From NCBI RefSeq assembly GCF_900107375.1, contig NZ_FNPT01000001.1, positions 496,001-560,000 on the forward strand: a DNA stretch of 64,000 nt. Reading direction: 5' to 3'. The notes under the pieces were generated by a model. That model did not search any database and was not told the DNA's origin. It saw only the letters and a list, made by a program, of their open reading frames with translations. Shown here in pieces: positions 51,454 through 62,522 of the stretch (positions are counted from its first letter, which is position 1; each line of letters begins with the position of its first letter). A program made the position numbers and the translations under genes. The DNA comes from Lysobacter sp. yr284 (GTDB taxonomy: Bacteria > Pseudomonadota > Gammaproteobacteria > Xanthomonadales > Xanthomonadaceae).

Positions 51454-52452
51454 ATGAAGATGCGGCGCATCCTCTGCCTGGACGGCGGCGGCATCCGCGG
51501 TCTGGTGAGCTGCCACTGGCTGGCCGGCGTCGAGCAGGCGCTGGCGCAGGCGGGAAAGGCGCAGGCCGCGCAGACCGGCGAGCGCGCCGGCGGCCGCCGC
51601 CACGGCCTGCTCGACCGCTTCGACCTCCTCGCCGGCAGCTCCACCGGCGCGCTGGTGGCCTGCGGGCTGGCGGCCGGCTTCTCCCCCGACGCGCTGGCGC
51701 AGCTGTACCGCGACCAGCGCCATACGATCTTTCCCAATCTCGCCGGGCGGTTGTGGTCGCGCGCCAACCGCCTGGTCAGCGACGGCTTCTCGGCGCCGCG
51801 CTACGACGGCACCGGGATCGAACAGGTGCTGCGCAAGGTGTTCGGCAAGACCACGCTGGGCCAGCTCAAGGCGCCGGTGCTGGTGACCAGCTACGACACG
51901 ATCTCGCGCACGCCGGTGATCTTCAAGAGCTTCGACCCCAAGCACCGCGACCTGCCGGTGTGGGAGGTCTGCCGCGCCTCGACCGCGGCGCCGACCTATT
52001 TCCCGGCGCACCCGATGAAGGTGGAAGGCCGGCACTGCGCGCTGATCGACGGCGGCGTGGTCGCCAACAATCCCACCGCCTGCGCGATCGCCGAAGCGCT
52101 GCGCAAGGACGCCAAGGTCGACAACAGCCGCGATCTGGTGGTGCTGTCGGTCGGCACCGGCGAGCGCACCCGCAGCATCAGCCTGGAGTCGGCGCGGACC
52201 TGGGGCGCGCTGGAATGGGCGGTGCCGATCATCGACGTGCTGTTCGACGGCAACACCGACTCGGTGGATTACATCGCCCGGCAGTTGGTCGGCGATGGGT
52301 ACTACCGGATGCAGGCCGAGCTGCTGGTCGGGCTGGACGATCTGGACGACACCAGCGAGACCAATGTGCTGGCGTTGGAGACGTTGGCGAAGGAGTACCT
52401 GACCCGGCCGGCGACGAAGAAGATGTTGGCGCAGTTGGCGAAGAAGCTTTAG
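51454..52452 (+). CDS. Patatin-like phospholipase
   Basis: 332 aa. A cytosolic lipid acyl hydrolase with the Ser-Asp dyad: oxyanion DGGGIRG (residues 9-15), nucleophile elbow GSSTGALVACGLA (Ser about 66) and catalytic Asp in LIDGGVVANNP (about 197). ASTAAPTYFP is also typical. It resembles the CapV/PNPLA type used as an effector in some CBASS defence systems, but no nucleotidyltransferase or ubiquitin-like genes accompany it, so a stand-alone housekeeping or secreted-lipid role is more likely. No signal peptide. Confidence 0.92.
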   Translation: MKMRRILCLDGGGIRGLVSCHWLAGVEQALAQAGKAQAAQTGERAGGRRHGLLDRFDLLAGSSTGALVACGLAAGFSPDALAQLYRDQRHTIFPNLAGRLWSRANRLVSDGFSAPRYDGTGIEQVLRKVFGKTTLGQLKAPVLVTSYDTISRTPVIFKSFDPKHRDLPVWEVCRASTAAPTYFPAHPMKVEGRHCALIDGGVVANNPTACAIAEALRKDAKVDNSRDLVVLSVGTGERTRSISLESARTWGALEWAVPIIDVLFDGNTDSVDYIARQLVGDGYYRMQAELLVGLDDLDDTSETNVLALETLAKEYLTRPATKKMLAQLAKKL

Positions 52453-52496
52453 CCGTCGCGCAGGCGCCGCTTCAATCGGTGGTCCGCGGTGGTTGG

Positions 52497-52568
52497 ATTG
52501 GCGCGGTCGCGGCTTGCGCCGCTCCTGCATGGCCTACCTGTAGGAGCGGCGCAAGCCGCGACCGCGAA
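52497..52568. repeat. Family B palindromic repeat, tight spacing
   Basis: GCGGTCGCGGCTTGCGCCGC and its complement separated by ATGGCCTACC-like sequence; between patatin and fumarase (convergent). Confidence 0.85.
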
Positions 52569-52661
52569 TCGGCAACTGCTGCGAGACCGGCTTCTTGCGC
52601 CGAAACGACGACACCCGGCCTAGGCCGGGCGTCTGGCAATCGCATCGCGGTACGGTCGAAC

Positions 52662-54215
52662 TTACTCGACCACCACCGGAATCTTGCCGATCCGCGCCTG
52701 CCACTCCTTCGGCCCGGTCTTGTGCACCGATTCGCCGGTGCTGTCGACCGCGACCGTCACCGGCATGTCCTGCACGGTGAATTCGTAGATCGCTTCCATG
52801 CCCAGGTCGGCGAAGCCGACCACGCGCGAGGCCTTGATCGCCTTCGACACCAGGTACGCCGCGCCGCCGACCGCCATCAGATACACCGAGCGATGCTTCT
52901 TGATCGCATCGATGCCGGCCGGGCCGCGTTCGGCCTTGCCGACCATGCCGAGCAATCCGGTCTGCGCCAGCACCTGTTCGGTGAACTTGTCCATGCGCGT
53001 GGCCGTGGTCGGGCCGGCCGGGCCGACCACTTCGTCGCGCACCGGATCGACCGGGCCGACGTAATAGATGAAGCGGCCCTTGAAATCGACCGGCAGCGCT
53101 TCGCCCTTGTTGAGCATGTCGACCATGCGCTTGTGCGCGGCGTCGCGGCCGGTCAGCAGCTTGCCGTTGAGCAACAGCACTTCGCCGGGCTTCCAGCTTG
53201 CGACGTCGTCCGGGGTCACCGTGTCGAGGTCGACGCGACGGCCCTTGGACGCGTCGTAGGTCAGCGTCGGCCAGTCTTCCAGCGACGGCGGGTCGAGCAT
53301 CACCGGGCCGCTGCCGTCGAGGGTGAAGTGCGCGTGGCGGGTGGCCGCGCAGTTCGGGATCATCGCCACCGGCAGGTTGGCGGCGTGGGTCGGGTAGTCC
53401 TTGACCTTGATGTCGAGCACCGTGGTCAGGCCGCCCAGGCCCTGCGCGCCGATGCCGAGCGCGTTGACCTTTTCGTACAACTCCAGGCGCAGTTCCTCGG
53501 CGCGATTGCTCGCGCCGCGGGCCTGCAGCTCGACGATGTCGATCGGCTCCATCAGCGCTTCCTTGGCCAGCAGCATCGCCTTCTCGGCGGTGCCGCCGAT
53601 GCCGATGCCGAGCATGCCCGGCGGGCACCAGCCCGCGCCCATGGTCGGCACGGTCTTGAGCACCCAGTCGACGATGGAATCGGATGGGTTGAGCATCGCG
53701 AACTTCGACTTCGCCTCCGAACCGCCGCCCTTGGCCGCGACGATGACGTCGACGGTGTTGCCCGGCACGACCTTGACGTTGACGACCGCCGGCGTGTTGT
53801 CGCGGGTGTTGGCGCGCTTGCCGGCCGGATCGGCCAGCACACTCGCGCGCAGCTTGTTGTCGGGGTGGTTGTAGGCGCGGCGCACGCCCTCGTTGACCAT
53901 GTCCTCCACGCCCATGGTCGCGCCGTCCCAGCGCACGTCCATGCCGATTTCCAGGAACACGGTGACGATGCCGGTGTCCTGGCAGATCGGCCGGTGGCCC
54001 TCGGCGCACATGCGCGAGTTGATCAGGATCTGGGCGATGGCGTCCTTGGCCGCCACGCTTTCCTCGCGCTCGTAGGCGGCGGCGAGGTTCTTGATGTAGT
54101 CGACCGGGTGGTAGTAGCTGATGTACTGCAGGGCATCGGCGACGGACTGGATCAGGTCGTCCTGGCGGACGACCACGGGGCCGCGGGAAGCGGTCGAAGA
54201 CGAAGGTGCGGTCAC
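52662..54215 (-). CDS. fumA: Class I fumarate hydratase
   Basis: 517 aa. A [4Fe-4S] enzyme that hydrates fumarate to malate. Seen: SRMCAEGHRPICQDTGIVTV (about residues 79-98; first cluster Cys), GAGWCPPGMLGIGIGG (about 199-214) and IPNCAATRHAHF (about 292), giving three cluster cysteines, then PLDID-free C-terminal half with GPAGPTTATRMDKF (about 410). The GTG at 54215 is the best start; the true N-terminus should lie within 15 residues of RQDDLIQSVADALQYISYYH. Oxygen-sensitive clusters of this type are a likely YgfZ client. Confidence 0.9.
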   Translation of the reverse strand: MTAPSSSTASRGPVVVRQDDLIQSVADALQYISYYHPVDYIKNLAAAYEREESVAAKDAIAQILINSRMCAEGHRPICQDTGIVTVFLEIGMDVRWDGATMGVEDMVNEGVRRAYNHPDNKLRASVLADPAGKRANTRDNTPAVVNVKVVPGNTVDVIVAAKGGGSEAKSKFAMLNPSDSIVDWVLKTVPTMGAGWCPPGMLGIGIGGTAEKAMLLAKEALMEPIDIVELQARGASNRAEELRLELYEKVNALGIGAQGLGGLTTVLDIKVKDYPTHAANLPVAMIPNCAATRHAHFTLDGSGPVMLDPPSLEDWPTLTYDASKGRRVDLDTVTPDDVASWKPGEVLLLNGKLLTGRDAAHKRMVDMLNKGEALPVDFKGRFIYYVGPVDPVRDEVVGPAGPTTATRMDKFTEQVLAQTGLLGMVGKAERGPAGIDAIKKHRSVYLMAVGGAAYLVSKAIKASRVVGFADLGMEAIYEFTVQDMPVTVAVDSTGESVHKTGPKEWQARIGKIPVVVE

Positions 54216-54321
54216 GGCGGGCGTAAGGCTGGCGGTGGGGACGGCTATTCTACCCGTCCGGCCTTGCCGGCGGCCCCGGCCGCCTGATTTGGGCCCAGCC
54301 CTCTGCGGAAAACAACGTCCC

Positions 54322-54684
54322 ATGAGCTATCAGCCGCCGAAATCGCCGACCTCCGCGCCGGCCCAGTCCCCGTTCAACCCGGCCTGGCTGCTGGCCGGGC
54401 TGGTCGCCAGTTCCATCGCCGGCGTCGGCTCGCTGCTGCTGGTGCCGCAGTTCAGCCAGGTCTGGGCTTCGTTCGGCGCCGAGTTGCCGGCGCTGACCGC
54501 CTGCTTGCAGGCTTACCCCTGGGCGCCGTGCCTGTTGCCGGTGGCGGTGCTGGCGGTCTGGGTCGCCGCGCCACGCGCGCGGCGCGACCGCTGGGCCTGC
54601 GCGTTCGGCGTTTTCGCGGGCATGGCGGCGATCGCGCTGATGCTGGTGGCGCTGTATCTGCCGATCTTCGTGCTCGCCTCATAG
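54322..54684 (+). CDS. Hypothetical membrane protein, 120 aa
   Basis: Three predicted membrane helices (AWLLAGLVASSIAGVGSLLL; APCLLPVAVLAVWVAAP; CAFGVFAGMAAIALMLVALY) after a Pro/Ser-rich cytoplasmic start. The helical spacing somewhat resembles fragments of type II secretion PulF-like proteins, but no specific motif is seen. Divergent from fumA. Function unknown. Confidence 0.7.
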   Translation: MSYQPPKSPTSAPAQSPFNPAWLLAGLVASSIAGVGSLLLVPQFSQVWASFGAELPALTACLQAYPWAPCLLPVAVLAVWVAAPRARRDRWACAFGVFAGMAAIALMLVALYLPIFVLAS

Positions 54685-54747
54685 ATCTGAGCCGCGTCGA
54701 TCCAGCCAGGAAGCGGCCCGCCCCGACCGGAGCGGGCCGCGCCGGCA

Positions 54748-54975
54748 TCACTGCGGGCAGGCGTCGAGCACGCAGGAACGCCACTGCAGTTCGCAGTAGT
54801 ACGCGCCGGCGCCGTGTTCCTGCTCGCACTCGCGCTGCATGTCGTAGCAGTACACGCCGCCGGCGCAGACGATCAGGTCGCGCGGCGCGGCGGTCGCGCC
54901 GAAGGCGAACGCGAAGGCGAACAGGGCCAGGGCGAGGCCGGCGCGGCGGGTCTTGAGCATGGCGAACGATTTCAT
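54748..54975 (-). CDS. Secreted six-cysteine microprotein, copy 1
   Basis: 75 aa. Signal peptide GLALALFAFAFAFGATAA (cleavage near APRD), then a mature part of about 44 residues with six cysteines spaced C-x5-C-x6-C-x10-C-x6-C-x4-C and the ending CVLDACPQ. The Shine-Dalgarno GGAGAG five bases before the ATG is shared, letter for letter, with the neighbouring paralogue. No family known to me. A disulphide-bonded periplasmic or secreted peptide is the obvious reading. Confidence 0.8.
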   Translation of the reverse strand: MKSFAMLKTRRAGLALALFAFAFAFGATAAPRDLIVCAGGVYCYDMQRECEQEHGAGAYYCELQWRSCVLDACPQ

Positions 54976-55048
54976 TCGAACTCTCCTTTTCGATGACGGT
55001 TGCGGTGCGGTATGGGCCGGCCTCGGGCGCGGCCCCGGCGCTGCGGGT

Positions 55049-55285
55049 TTACTGCGGGCAGGCATCGAGCACGCAGCCGCGCCACAGGCGGTCGCAGAAC
55101 GCCGCGCTCCTGCCCGAATCCAGGCACGGCTGGCGCACTTCGGCATCGCAGTAGACGCCGCCGCCGCAGACGATGATGTCGCGCGAGGCCGCGGTCGCGC
55201 CGAACGCGAACGCGAAGGCGAACGCCGCCAGCGCGGCGGTCGCGCGCCAGCGCTTGAGCGGCGCAGGCAGTTGCTTCAAGGTCAT
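55049..55285 (-). CDS. Secreted six-cysteine microprotein, copy 2
   Basis: 78 aa. Signal peptide AALAAFAFAFAFGATAA and mature part IIVCGGGVYC onward, with six cysteines spaced C-x5-C-x7-C-x9-C-x6-C-x4-C and the same ending, CVLDACPQ. Same leader GGAGAGTTCGAATG as copy 1. About half of the mature residues differ, so the pair diverged after duplication while keeping the cysteine frame. Confidence 0.8.
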   Translation of the reverse strand: MTLKQLPAPLKRWRATAALAAFAFAFAFGATAASRDIIVCGGGVYCDAEVRQPCLDSGRSAAFCDRLWRGCVLDACPQ

Positions 55286-55509
55286 TCGAACTCTCCTTTT
55301 CGTGGCGAACCGGCCGAGCCGCGGCCGGGCGCTCCGCGCGGAGCGCGCAGTTACCTTACCCGCGCGCCCGCCGGGCGCGACCTGTCAGTAACCACAGCCC
55401 GAATGTTCGAAACCGCGACGGCGCGCATGAAGGCGGCGCGCGCCGCATCGCCGCCGGCCGCCACGGCGCCGTGACGCCGCCGCGCCGCGGGACTTGGCAG
55501 AATCGCGAC

Positions 55510-57408
55510 ATGAGCCGACCCGACCCCGCCCCTCCCGCACCGTCCGACCCGGCCCGCGCCGCCGGCCACGGCGGCAAGCCCAGCCTGCGCGAGCGCTTCG
55601 ACGCGCTGCGCAACCTGCCGCCGTTCCTGCGCCAGATCTGGGCGACCAGCCCGACGCTGACCCTGATCACCCTCGGCCTGCGCCTGGTCCGCGCGCTGGT
55701 GCCGATCGCGACCTTGTACGTCGGCAAGCTGATCATCGACGAGGCGGTGCGCCTGGTCGCCTCCGGCGTGCACGTGGATTCGCTGGCCCAGGCCTGGAAC
55801 GGCGGCCAGCTCGACACCCTGGCCGCGTTGCTGCTGCTCGAATTCGGCCTGGCGGTCGGCTCCGACCTGCTCGGGCGGGTGATCGGCTACGGCGACCAGC
55901 TGCTCTCGGAACTGTTCACCAACGCCACCAGCGTGCGCCTGATGGAGCACGCCGCGACCCTGGACCTGGAGGACTTCGAGGACCCCGACCTGCAGGACCG
56001 CCTCGACCGCGCGCGCCGGCAGACGGTGGGGCGGATGAGCCTGATGAGCCAGTTGTTCGGCCAGGTCCAGGACACCGTCACCGTGATCAGCTTCGCCGTC
56101 GGCCTGCTGGTCTACGCGCCCTGGCTGATCGCGCTGCTGGCGGTGGCGCTGATCCCGGCCTTCGTCGGCGAAGCCCACTTCAACGCGCTGGGCTATTCGC
56201 TCAACTACGCCTGGACCCCGGAACGGCGCCAGCTCGAATACGTGCGCCAGATGGGCGCCAGCGTGGAAACGGCCAAGGAGGTGAAGATCTTCAACCTCCA
56301 CCGCTTCCTGATCGCGCGCTATCGCCAGCTCGCCGACAAGTTCTTCGCCGCCAACCGCGCCCTCGCTCGCCGCCGCGCGCTGTGGGGCACGGTGCTGGCC
56401 GGGCTGGGCACGCTGGGTTACTACGTCGCCTACGCCTACATCGCCTGGCGCACGGTCAAGGGCGATTTCAGCATCGGCGACCTCACTTTCCTGGCCGGCA
56501 GCTTTCGCCGCCTGCGCCAATTGCTCGAAGGGCTGTTGGTCGGCTTCTCGCAGGTCGCCGGGCAGGCGCTGTACCTCGACGACCTGTTCTCGTTCTTCCG
56601 GATCGAGCCGGAGATCGCCTCGCCGGCCGACGCCGCGGCGGTGCCGCAGCCGATCCGCAGCGGCTTCGTGTTCGACAACGTGGGTTTCCGCTATCCCGAC
56701 GCCGAGCACTGGGCGCTGCGCGGGCTGAGCTTCGAGTTGCGCGCCGGCGAAGTGCTGGCCCTGGTCGGCGAGAACGGCGCCGGCAAGACCACCCTGGTCA
56801 AGCTGCTGGCGCGGCTGTACGACCCCGACGAGGGCCGCATCCTGCTCGACGGCCGCGACCTGCGCGAGTACGACCTCGACCAGCTGCGCGCGAGCATCGG
56901 CGTGATCTTCCAGGACTTCGTCCGCTACCACCTCACCGCCGGCGAGAACATCGGCGTCGGCCAGATCGACGCGATGGACGACGGCGAGCGCATCCGCGAG
57001 GCGGCGCGGCGCTCGATGGCCGACGAGGTGATCCAGTCGCTGCCGATGGGCTACGACCAGCAGATCGGCCGGCGCTTCAAGACCGGCGTGGACCTGTCCG
57101 GCGGCCAGTGGCAGAAGATCGCGATCGCGCGCGCCTACATGCGCGACGCGCAGGTGATGATCCTCGACGAACCGACCGCGGCGCTGGACGCGCGCGCCGA
57201 GTTCGAGGTGTTCCAGCGCTTCAAGGAGCTCTCGCGCGACAAGACCGCGGTGTTGATCTCGCACCGCTTCTCCAGCGTGCGCATGGCCGACCGCATCCTG
57301 GTGCTGGCGCAGGGGCGGCTGGAAGCCAGCGGCACCCACCATGAGTTGCTGGCGCAGGGCGGGCGCTATGCGGAGTTGTTCGAGTTGCAGGCGGCGGGGT
57401 ATCGGTGA
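55510..57408 (+). CDS. ABC transporter, fused permease/ATPase (exporter type)
   Basis: 632 aa. Six membrane helices in residues about 50-350 with an unusually long N-terminal Pro/Ala stretch, then a nucleotide-binding domain: Walker A VGENGAGKTTLVKLL (about 425), Q-loop VIFQDFVRYH, signature DLSGGQWQKIAIARAY, Walker B MILDEPTAALD and H-loop ISHRF. Signature LSGGQ is intact. Related to MsbA-like half exporters; substrate unknown. No partner gene nearby, so probably a homodimer. Confidence 0.93.
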   Translation: MSRPDPAPPAPSDPARAAGHGGKPSLRERFDALRNLPPFLRQIWATSPTLTLITLGLRLVRALVPIATLYVGKLIIDEAVRLVASGVHVDSLAQAWNGGQLDTLAALLLLEFGLAVGSDLLGRVIGYGDQLLSELFTNATSVRLMEHAATLDLEDFEDPDLQDRLDRARRQTVGRMSLMSQLFGQVQDTVTVISFAVGLLVYAPWLIALLAVALIPAFVGEAHFNALGYSLNYAWTPERRQLEYVRQMGASVETAKEVKIFNLHRFLIARYRQLADKFFAANRALARRRALWGTVLAGLGTLGYYVAYAYIAWRTVKGDFSIGDLTFLAGSFRRLRQLLEGLLVGFSQVAGQALYLDDLFSFFRIEPEIASPADAAAVPQPIRSGFVFDNVGFRYPDAEHWALRGLSFELRAGEVLALVGENGAGKTTLVKLLARLYDPDEGRILLDGRDLREYDLDQLRASIGVIFQDFVRYHLTAGENIGVGQIDAMDDGERIREAARRSMADEVIQSLPMGYDQQIGRRFKTGVDLSGGQWQKIAIARAYMRDAQVMILDEPTAALDARAEFEVFQRFKELSRDKTAVLISHRFSSVRMADRILVLAQGRLEASGTHHELLAQGGRYAELFELQAAGYR

Positions 57409-57477
57409 GCGGAGGCATGCGGCCGTTTGCGCGGCCGTTGCGGCGGTGCGGGCACAGGCGGATGGCGGCATAGGCGA

Positions 57478-57547
57478 AGGTTCGCGGTCGCGGCTCGCGC
57501 CGCTCCTGCAGGGAGCCCCTGTAGGAGCGGCGCGAGCCGCGGCCGCG
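57478..57547. repeat. Family B palindromic repeat, tight spacing
   Basis: Arms GCGGTCGCGGCTCGCGCCGC and GCGGCGCGAGCCGCGGCCGC separated by a short GGGAGCCCC loop, behind the ABC exporter gene. Confidence 0.88.
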
Positions 57548-57655
57548 CCGGTGCGACCGCTGCGCCCGCAGGCAAGCGCAAACACACGTCGAATTGTCCC
57601 GCCCCGCGCGCCGGGCTATGGTCGGGGCCACGCCCTCAGCGCCCTGGAGCGATGC

Positions 57656-58852
57656 ATGACTTTATACCTACGCCGCGGCGCCCTCGCCGCCGCCCTGCTG
57701 TTCGGCCTCACCGCCTGCCACAGCGGCAACGACGCCGCGGCCGCCGCAGCCGCAGCCAAACCCGCGCCCAAGCAGGTGGCGACCCACAGCGTCCCCAGCG
57801 ACCTGGGCGAACTGCGCGTCACCGAAGTCGCCAGCGGCCTGGAGCATCCCTGGGCGGTCGCGCTGCTGCCCGACGGCGGTTTCCTGGTCACCGAACGTGC
57901 CGGCCGCCTGCGCCGAGTGGGCGCCGACGGCGCGATCTCCGCGCCGCTGAAGAACGTGCCCGAGGTCTGGGCGCAGGGCCAGGGCGGCCTGCTCGACGTG
58001 GTGCTGGCGCCGGACTTCGCCAGCAGCCAGCGCATCTATCTCAGCTACGCCGAGCCCGGCCCCGACGGCAGCGCCGGCACCGCGGTGGCGACCGCCACGC
58101 TCGGCGCGGACGCGCTGGGCGAGGTGAAGCGGATCTACCAGCAGCAGCCCAAGCTGGTCGGCCCGAATCATTTCGGCTCGCGCATCGCCTTCGACGGCAA
58201 GGGCCACGTGTTCATCACCCAGGGCGAGCGCCAGCAGCGCATGGCCTCGCAGGAGCTGGACAAGCTGCAGGGCAAGCTGGTGCGGCTGAATCTCGACGGC
58301 AGCGTGCCGGCCGACAATCCCTTCGTCGGCCGCAGCGACGCGCGCGCGGAAATCTGGAGCTACGGCCACCGCAACATGCAGTCGCTGGCGGTGGACCCGC
58401 GCACCGGCACCGTGTGGGAAGCCGAGCACGGCCCGCGCGGCGGCGACGAGATCAACCTGCCGCAGCCCGGCAAGAACTACGGCTGGCCGATCGTCACCCA
58501 CGGCATCGACTACAGCGGATTGAAGATCGCCGAGGCCGAGGGCAAGGAAAAGCCCGGCATGGAACCGCCGTACCACGTGTGGGAGAAATCGCCGGCGCTG
58601 TCGGGCATGGCCTTCTACACCGGGCACGCCGGCTCGGCCTGGAACGACAGCCTGTTCCTGGGCGCGCTGTCGGACGGCAGCCTGATCCGGCTGAGCCTGG
58701 ACGGCGACAGGATCGTCGACGAAGAACGGCTGCTCAAGCCGCTGGGCTGGCGCATCCGCGACGTACGCGTGTCGGCCGACGGCAAGGTGTATGCGCTGAC
58801 CGACGAGAGCGAGGGCAAGTTGCTGCGGATCGAGCCGCCCAAGGCGAAGTGA
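57656..58852 (+). CDS. Lipoprotein PQQ-dependent sugar dehydrogenase (soluble GDH-like)
   Basis: 398 aa. Lipobox LFGLTACHS (Cys about residue 21), an Ala/Lys/Pro linker, then a six-bladed beta-propeller of the GDH/YliI family. Seen: GLEHPWAVALLPDGGFLVTE (about 61-80), GNHFGSR-like LVGPNHFGSRIAFDGKG, EIWSYGHRNMQSLAVDP (about 237-253) and EHGPRGGDEINLPQPGKNYG (about 262-281), which carry the PQQ/Ca ligands. Periplasmic aldose oxidation; the natural sugar is unknown. GGAG precedes the ATG. Confidence 0.93.
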   Translation: MTLYLRRGALAAALLFGLTACHSGNDAAAAAAAAKPAPKQVATHSVPSDLGELRVTEVASGLEHPWAVALLPDGGFLVTERAGRLRRVGADGAISAPLKNVPEVWAQGQGGLLDVVLAPDFASSQRIYLSYAEPGPDGSAGTAVATATLGADALGEVKRIYQQQPKLVGPNHFGSRIAFDGKGHVFITQGERQQRMASQELDKLQGKLVRLNLDGSVPADNPFVGRSDARAEIWSYGHRNMQSLAVDPRTGTVWEAEHGPRGGDEINLPQPGKNYGWPIVTHGIDYSGLKIAEAEGKEKPGMEPPYHVWEKSPALSGMAFYTGHAGSAWNDSLFLGALSDGSLIRLSLDGDRIVDEERLLKPLGWRIRDVRVSADGKVYALTDESEGKLLRIEPPKAK

Positions 58853-58891
58853 CGGCGGTGGCGGCGCGGTAGGACGGGGGCGTCGCCGTCG

Positions 58892-58966
58892 GATGTTCGC
58901 GGTCGCGGCTCGCGCCGCTCCTACATGGAGCCCCTGTAGGAGCGGCGCGAGCCGCGACCGCGACAA
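58892..58966. repeat. Family B palindromic repeat, tight spacing
   Basis: Near-perfect arms TTCGCGGTCGCGGCTCGCGC and CGCGAGCCGCGACCGCGACA around GCTCCTACATGGAGCCCC. Confidence 0.9.
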
Positions 58967-58998
58967 GCCAACCACCGCGAACCTCCCGCGACCGCCAA

Positions 58999-59030
58999 CG
59001 AAAAAGCCGCCCGCAGGCGGCTTTTTCGTT
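58999..59030. terminator. Bidirectional terminator between the dehydrogenase and tex
   Basis: AAAAAGCCGCC-CGCA-GGCGGCTTTTT with A and T tracts at either side; serves both convergent genes. Confidence 0.93.
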
Positions 59031-59047
59031 TGTACGCGACGCGACGC

Positions 59048-61441
<2,394 letters not shown>

Positions 61442-61673
61442 CGTTTCCAATCGTCTAGCCCCGACCGCGGGGCGCGCGGGGATTGTCGCAATGTGGGGGG
61501 GGATGGGGGAACCCGTTGACATTGCTGGGGAAAGGGGAGTGAAAGCGGCGGGCGCTGGCGGCAGCGGCCGGTTCGCCGGCGCGACGCGGGCGCGGCGGGC
61601 TGCCGGCGCGCACCGATTGCGCCCTTCCCCGCTTTTCCCGCACCCAGATAAGAATCGCTCTCATCCAATCGAG

Positions 61674-61679
61674 TACAAT
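61674..61679 (+). promoter_or_regulatory. Probable -10 box of fpr
   Basis: TACAAT, 30 bases before the ATG of fpr, within the AT-richest part of this intergenic gap. The -35 region is weak (AGAATC or similar). Confidence 0.4.
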
Positions 61680-61708
61680 GGCCGCCCCGCTCGACACCTC
61701 ACCGCGCA

Positions 61709-62518
61709 ATGTCCTCCGCCTTTGGCACCGAGACGGTGCTGGACGTCCGTCACTGGACCGACGACTACTTCAGCTTCACCACCACCCGCGACGACGGTTT
61801 CCGCTTCGAAAACGGCCAGTTCGTGATGATCGGCCTGCAGGTGGCGAACGAGAACGGCGTGGTCAAGCCGTTGCTGCGCGCGTATTCGATCGCCAGCGCC
61901 AACTGGGAGGAGCAGCTCGAGTTCTTCAGCATCAAGGTGCCCAACGGCCCGCTGACCTCGCGGCTGAAGTCGATCCAGCCCGGCGACAGCGTGCTGGTCG
62001 GGCGCAAGCCGACCGGCACCTTGCTGATCCACGACCTGCATCCGGGCCGCAACCTGTACCTGCTCGGCACCGGCACCGGCTTCGCGCCGTGGCTGTCGGT
62101 GATCAAGGACCCGGAAACCTACGAGCGCTTCGAGAACGTCGTGCTCTGCCACGGCGTGCGCAGCGCGCAGGACCTGGCCTACCGCGACTACATCGTCAAC
62201 GAACTGCCGCAGCACGAGTTCCTCGGCGAGCAGATCGCGGCCAAGCTCAAGTACTACCCGGCGGTGACCCGCCAGGACTTCGCCTTCGCCGGCCGCGACC
62301 AGCGCGGCCGCCTGACCCAGATGATGGACAGCGGCCGGATGATGGAGCAGCTTGGCCTGGCGCCGCTGGACGCCGAACACGACCGCGCGATGATCTGCGG
62401 CAGCCCGCAGATGCTCGCCGACTTCCGCGAGATCCTCGACCGCCGCGGCTTCGTCGCCGCGCCGCGCATCGGCACGCCGGGGCAGTATGTGTTCGAGCGC
62501 GCATTCGTCGAGAAGTGA
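61709..62518 (+). CDS. fpr: Ferredoxin/flavodoxin--NADP reductase
   Basis: 269 aa. Transfers electrons between NADPH and ferredoxin/flavodoxin. Seen: the FAD-binding LLRAYSIAS (about residues 55-63), the NADP-binding GTGTGFAPWLSVIKD (about 126-140), RMMEQLGLAPLDAEHDRAMI and CGSPQMLADF (about 230). The C-terminus ends GQYVFERAFVEK, the subclass with an aromatic and charged tail. Followed five bases later by a TlpA-like gene. Confidence 0.95.
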   Translation: MSSAFGTETVLDVRHWTDDYFSFTTTRDDGFRFENGQFVMIGLQVANENGVVKPLLRAYSIASANWEEQLEFFSIKVPNGPLTSRLKSIQPGDSVLVGRKPTGTLLIHDLHPGRNLYLLGTGTGFAPWLSVIKDPETYERFENVVLCHGVRSAQDLAYRDYIVNELPQHEFLGEQIAAKLKYYPAVTRQDFAFAGRDQRGRLTQMMDSGRMMEQLGLAPLDAEHDRAMICGSPQMLADFREILDRRGFVAAPRIGTPGQYVFERAFVEK

Positions 62519-62522
62519 ACGC

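Noticed and set aside
51454-52452. CBASS defence operon
   Set aside because: Only the patatin is present; no nucleotidyltransferase, Cap2 or Cap3 gene is adjacent.
51291-54287. 998-residue frame on the plus strand across the patatin/fumarase region
   Set aside because: It overlaps the well-supported patatin gene and runs opposite to fumA. Its product is Arg/Ala/His-rich without any motif, as expected for a GC-rich shadow frame.
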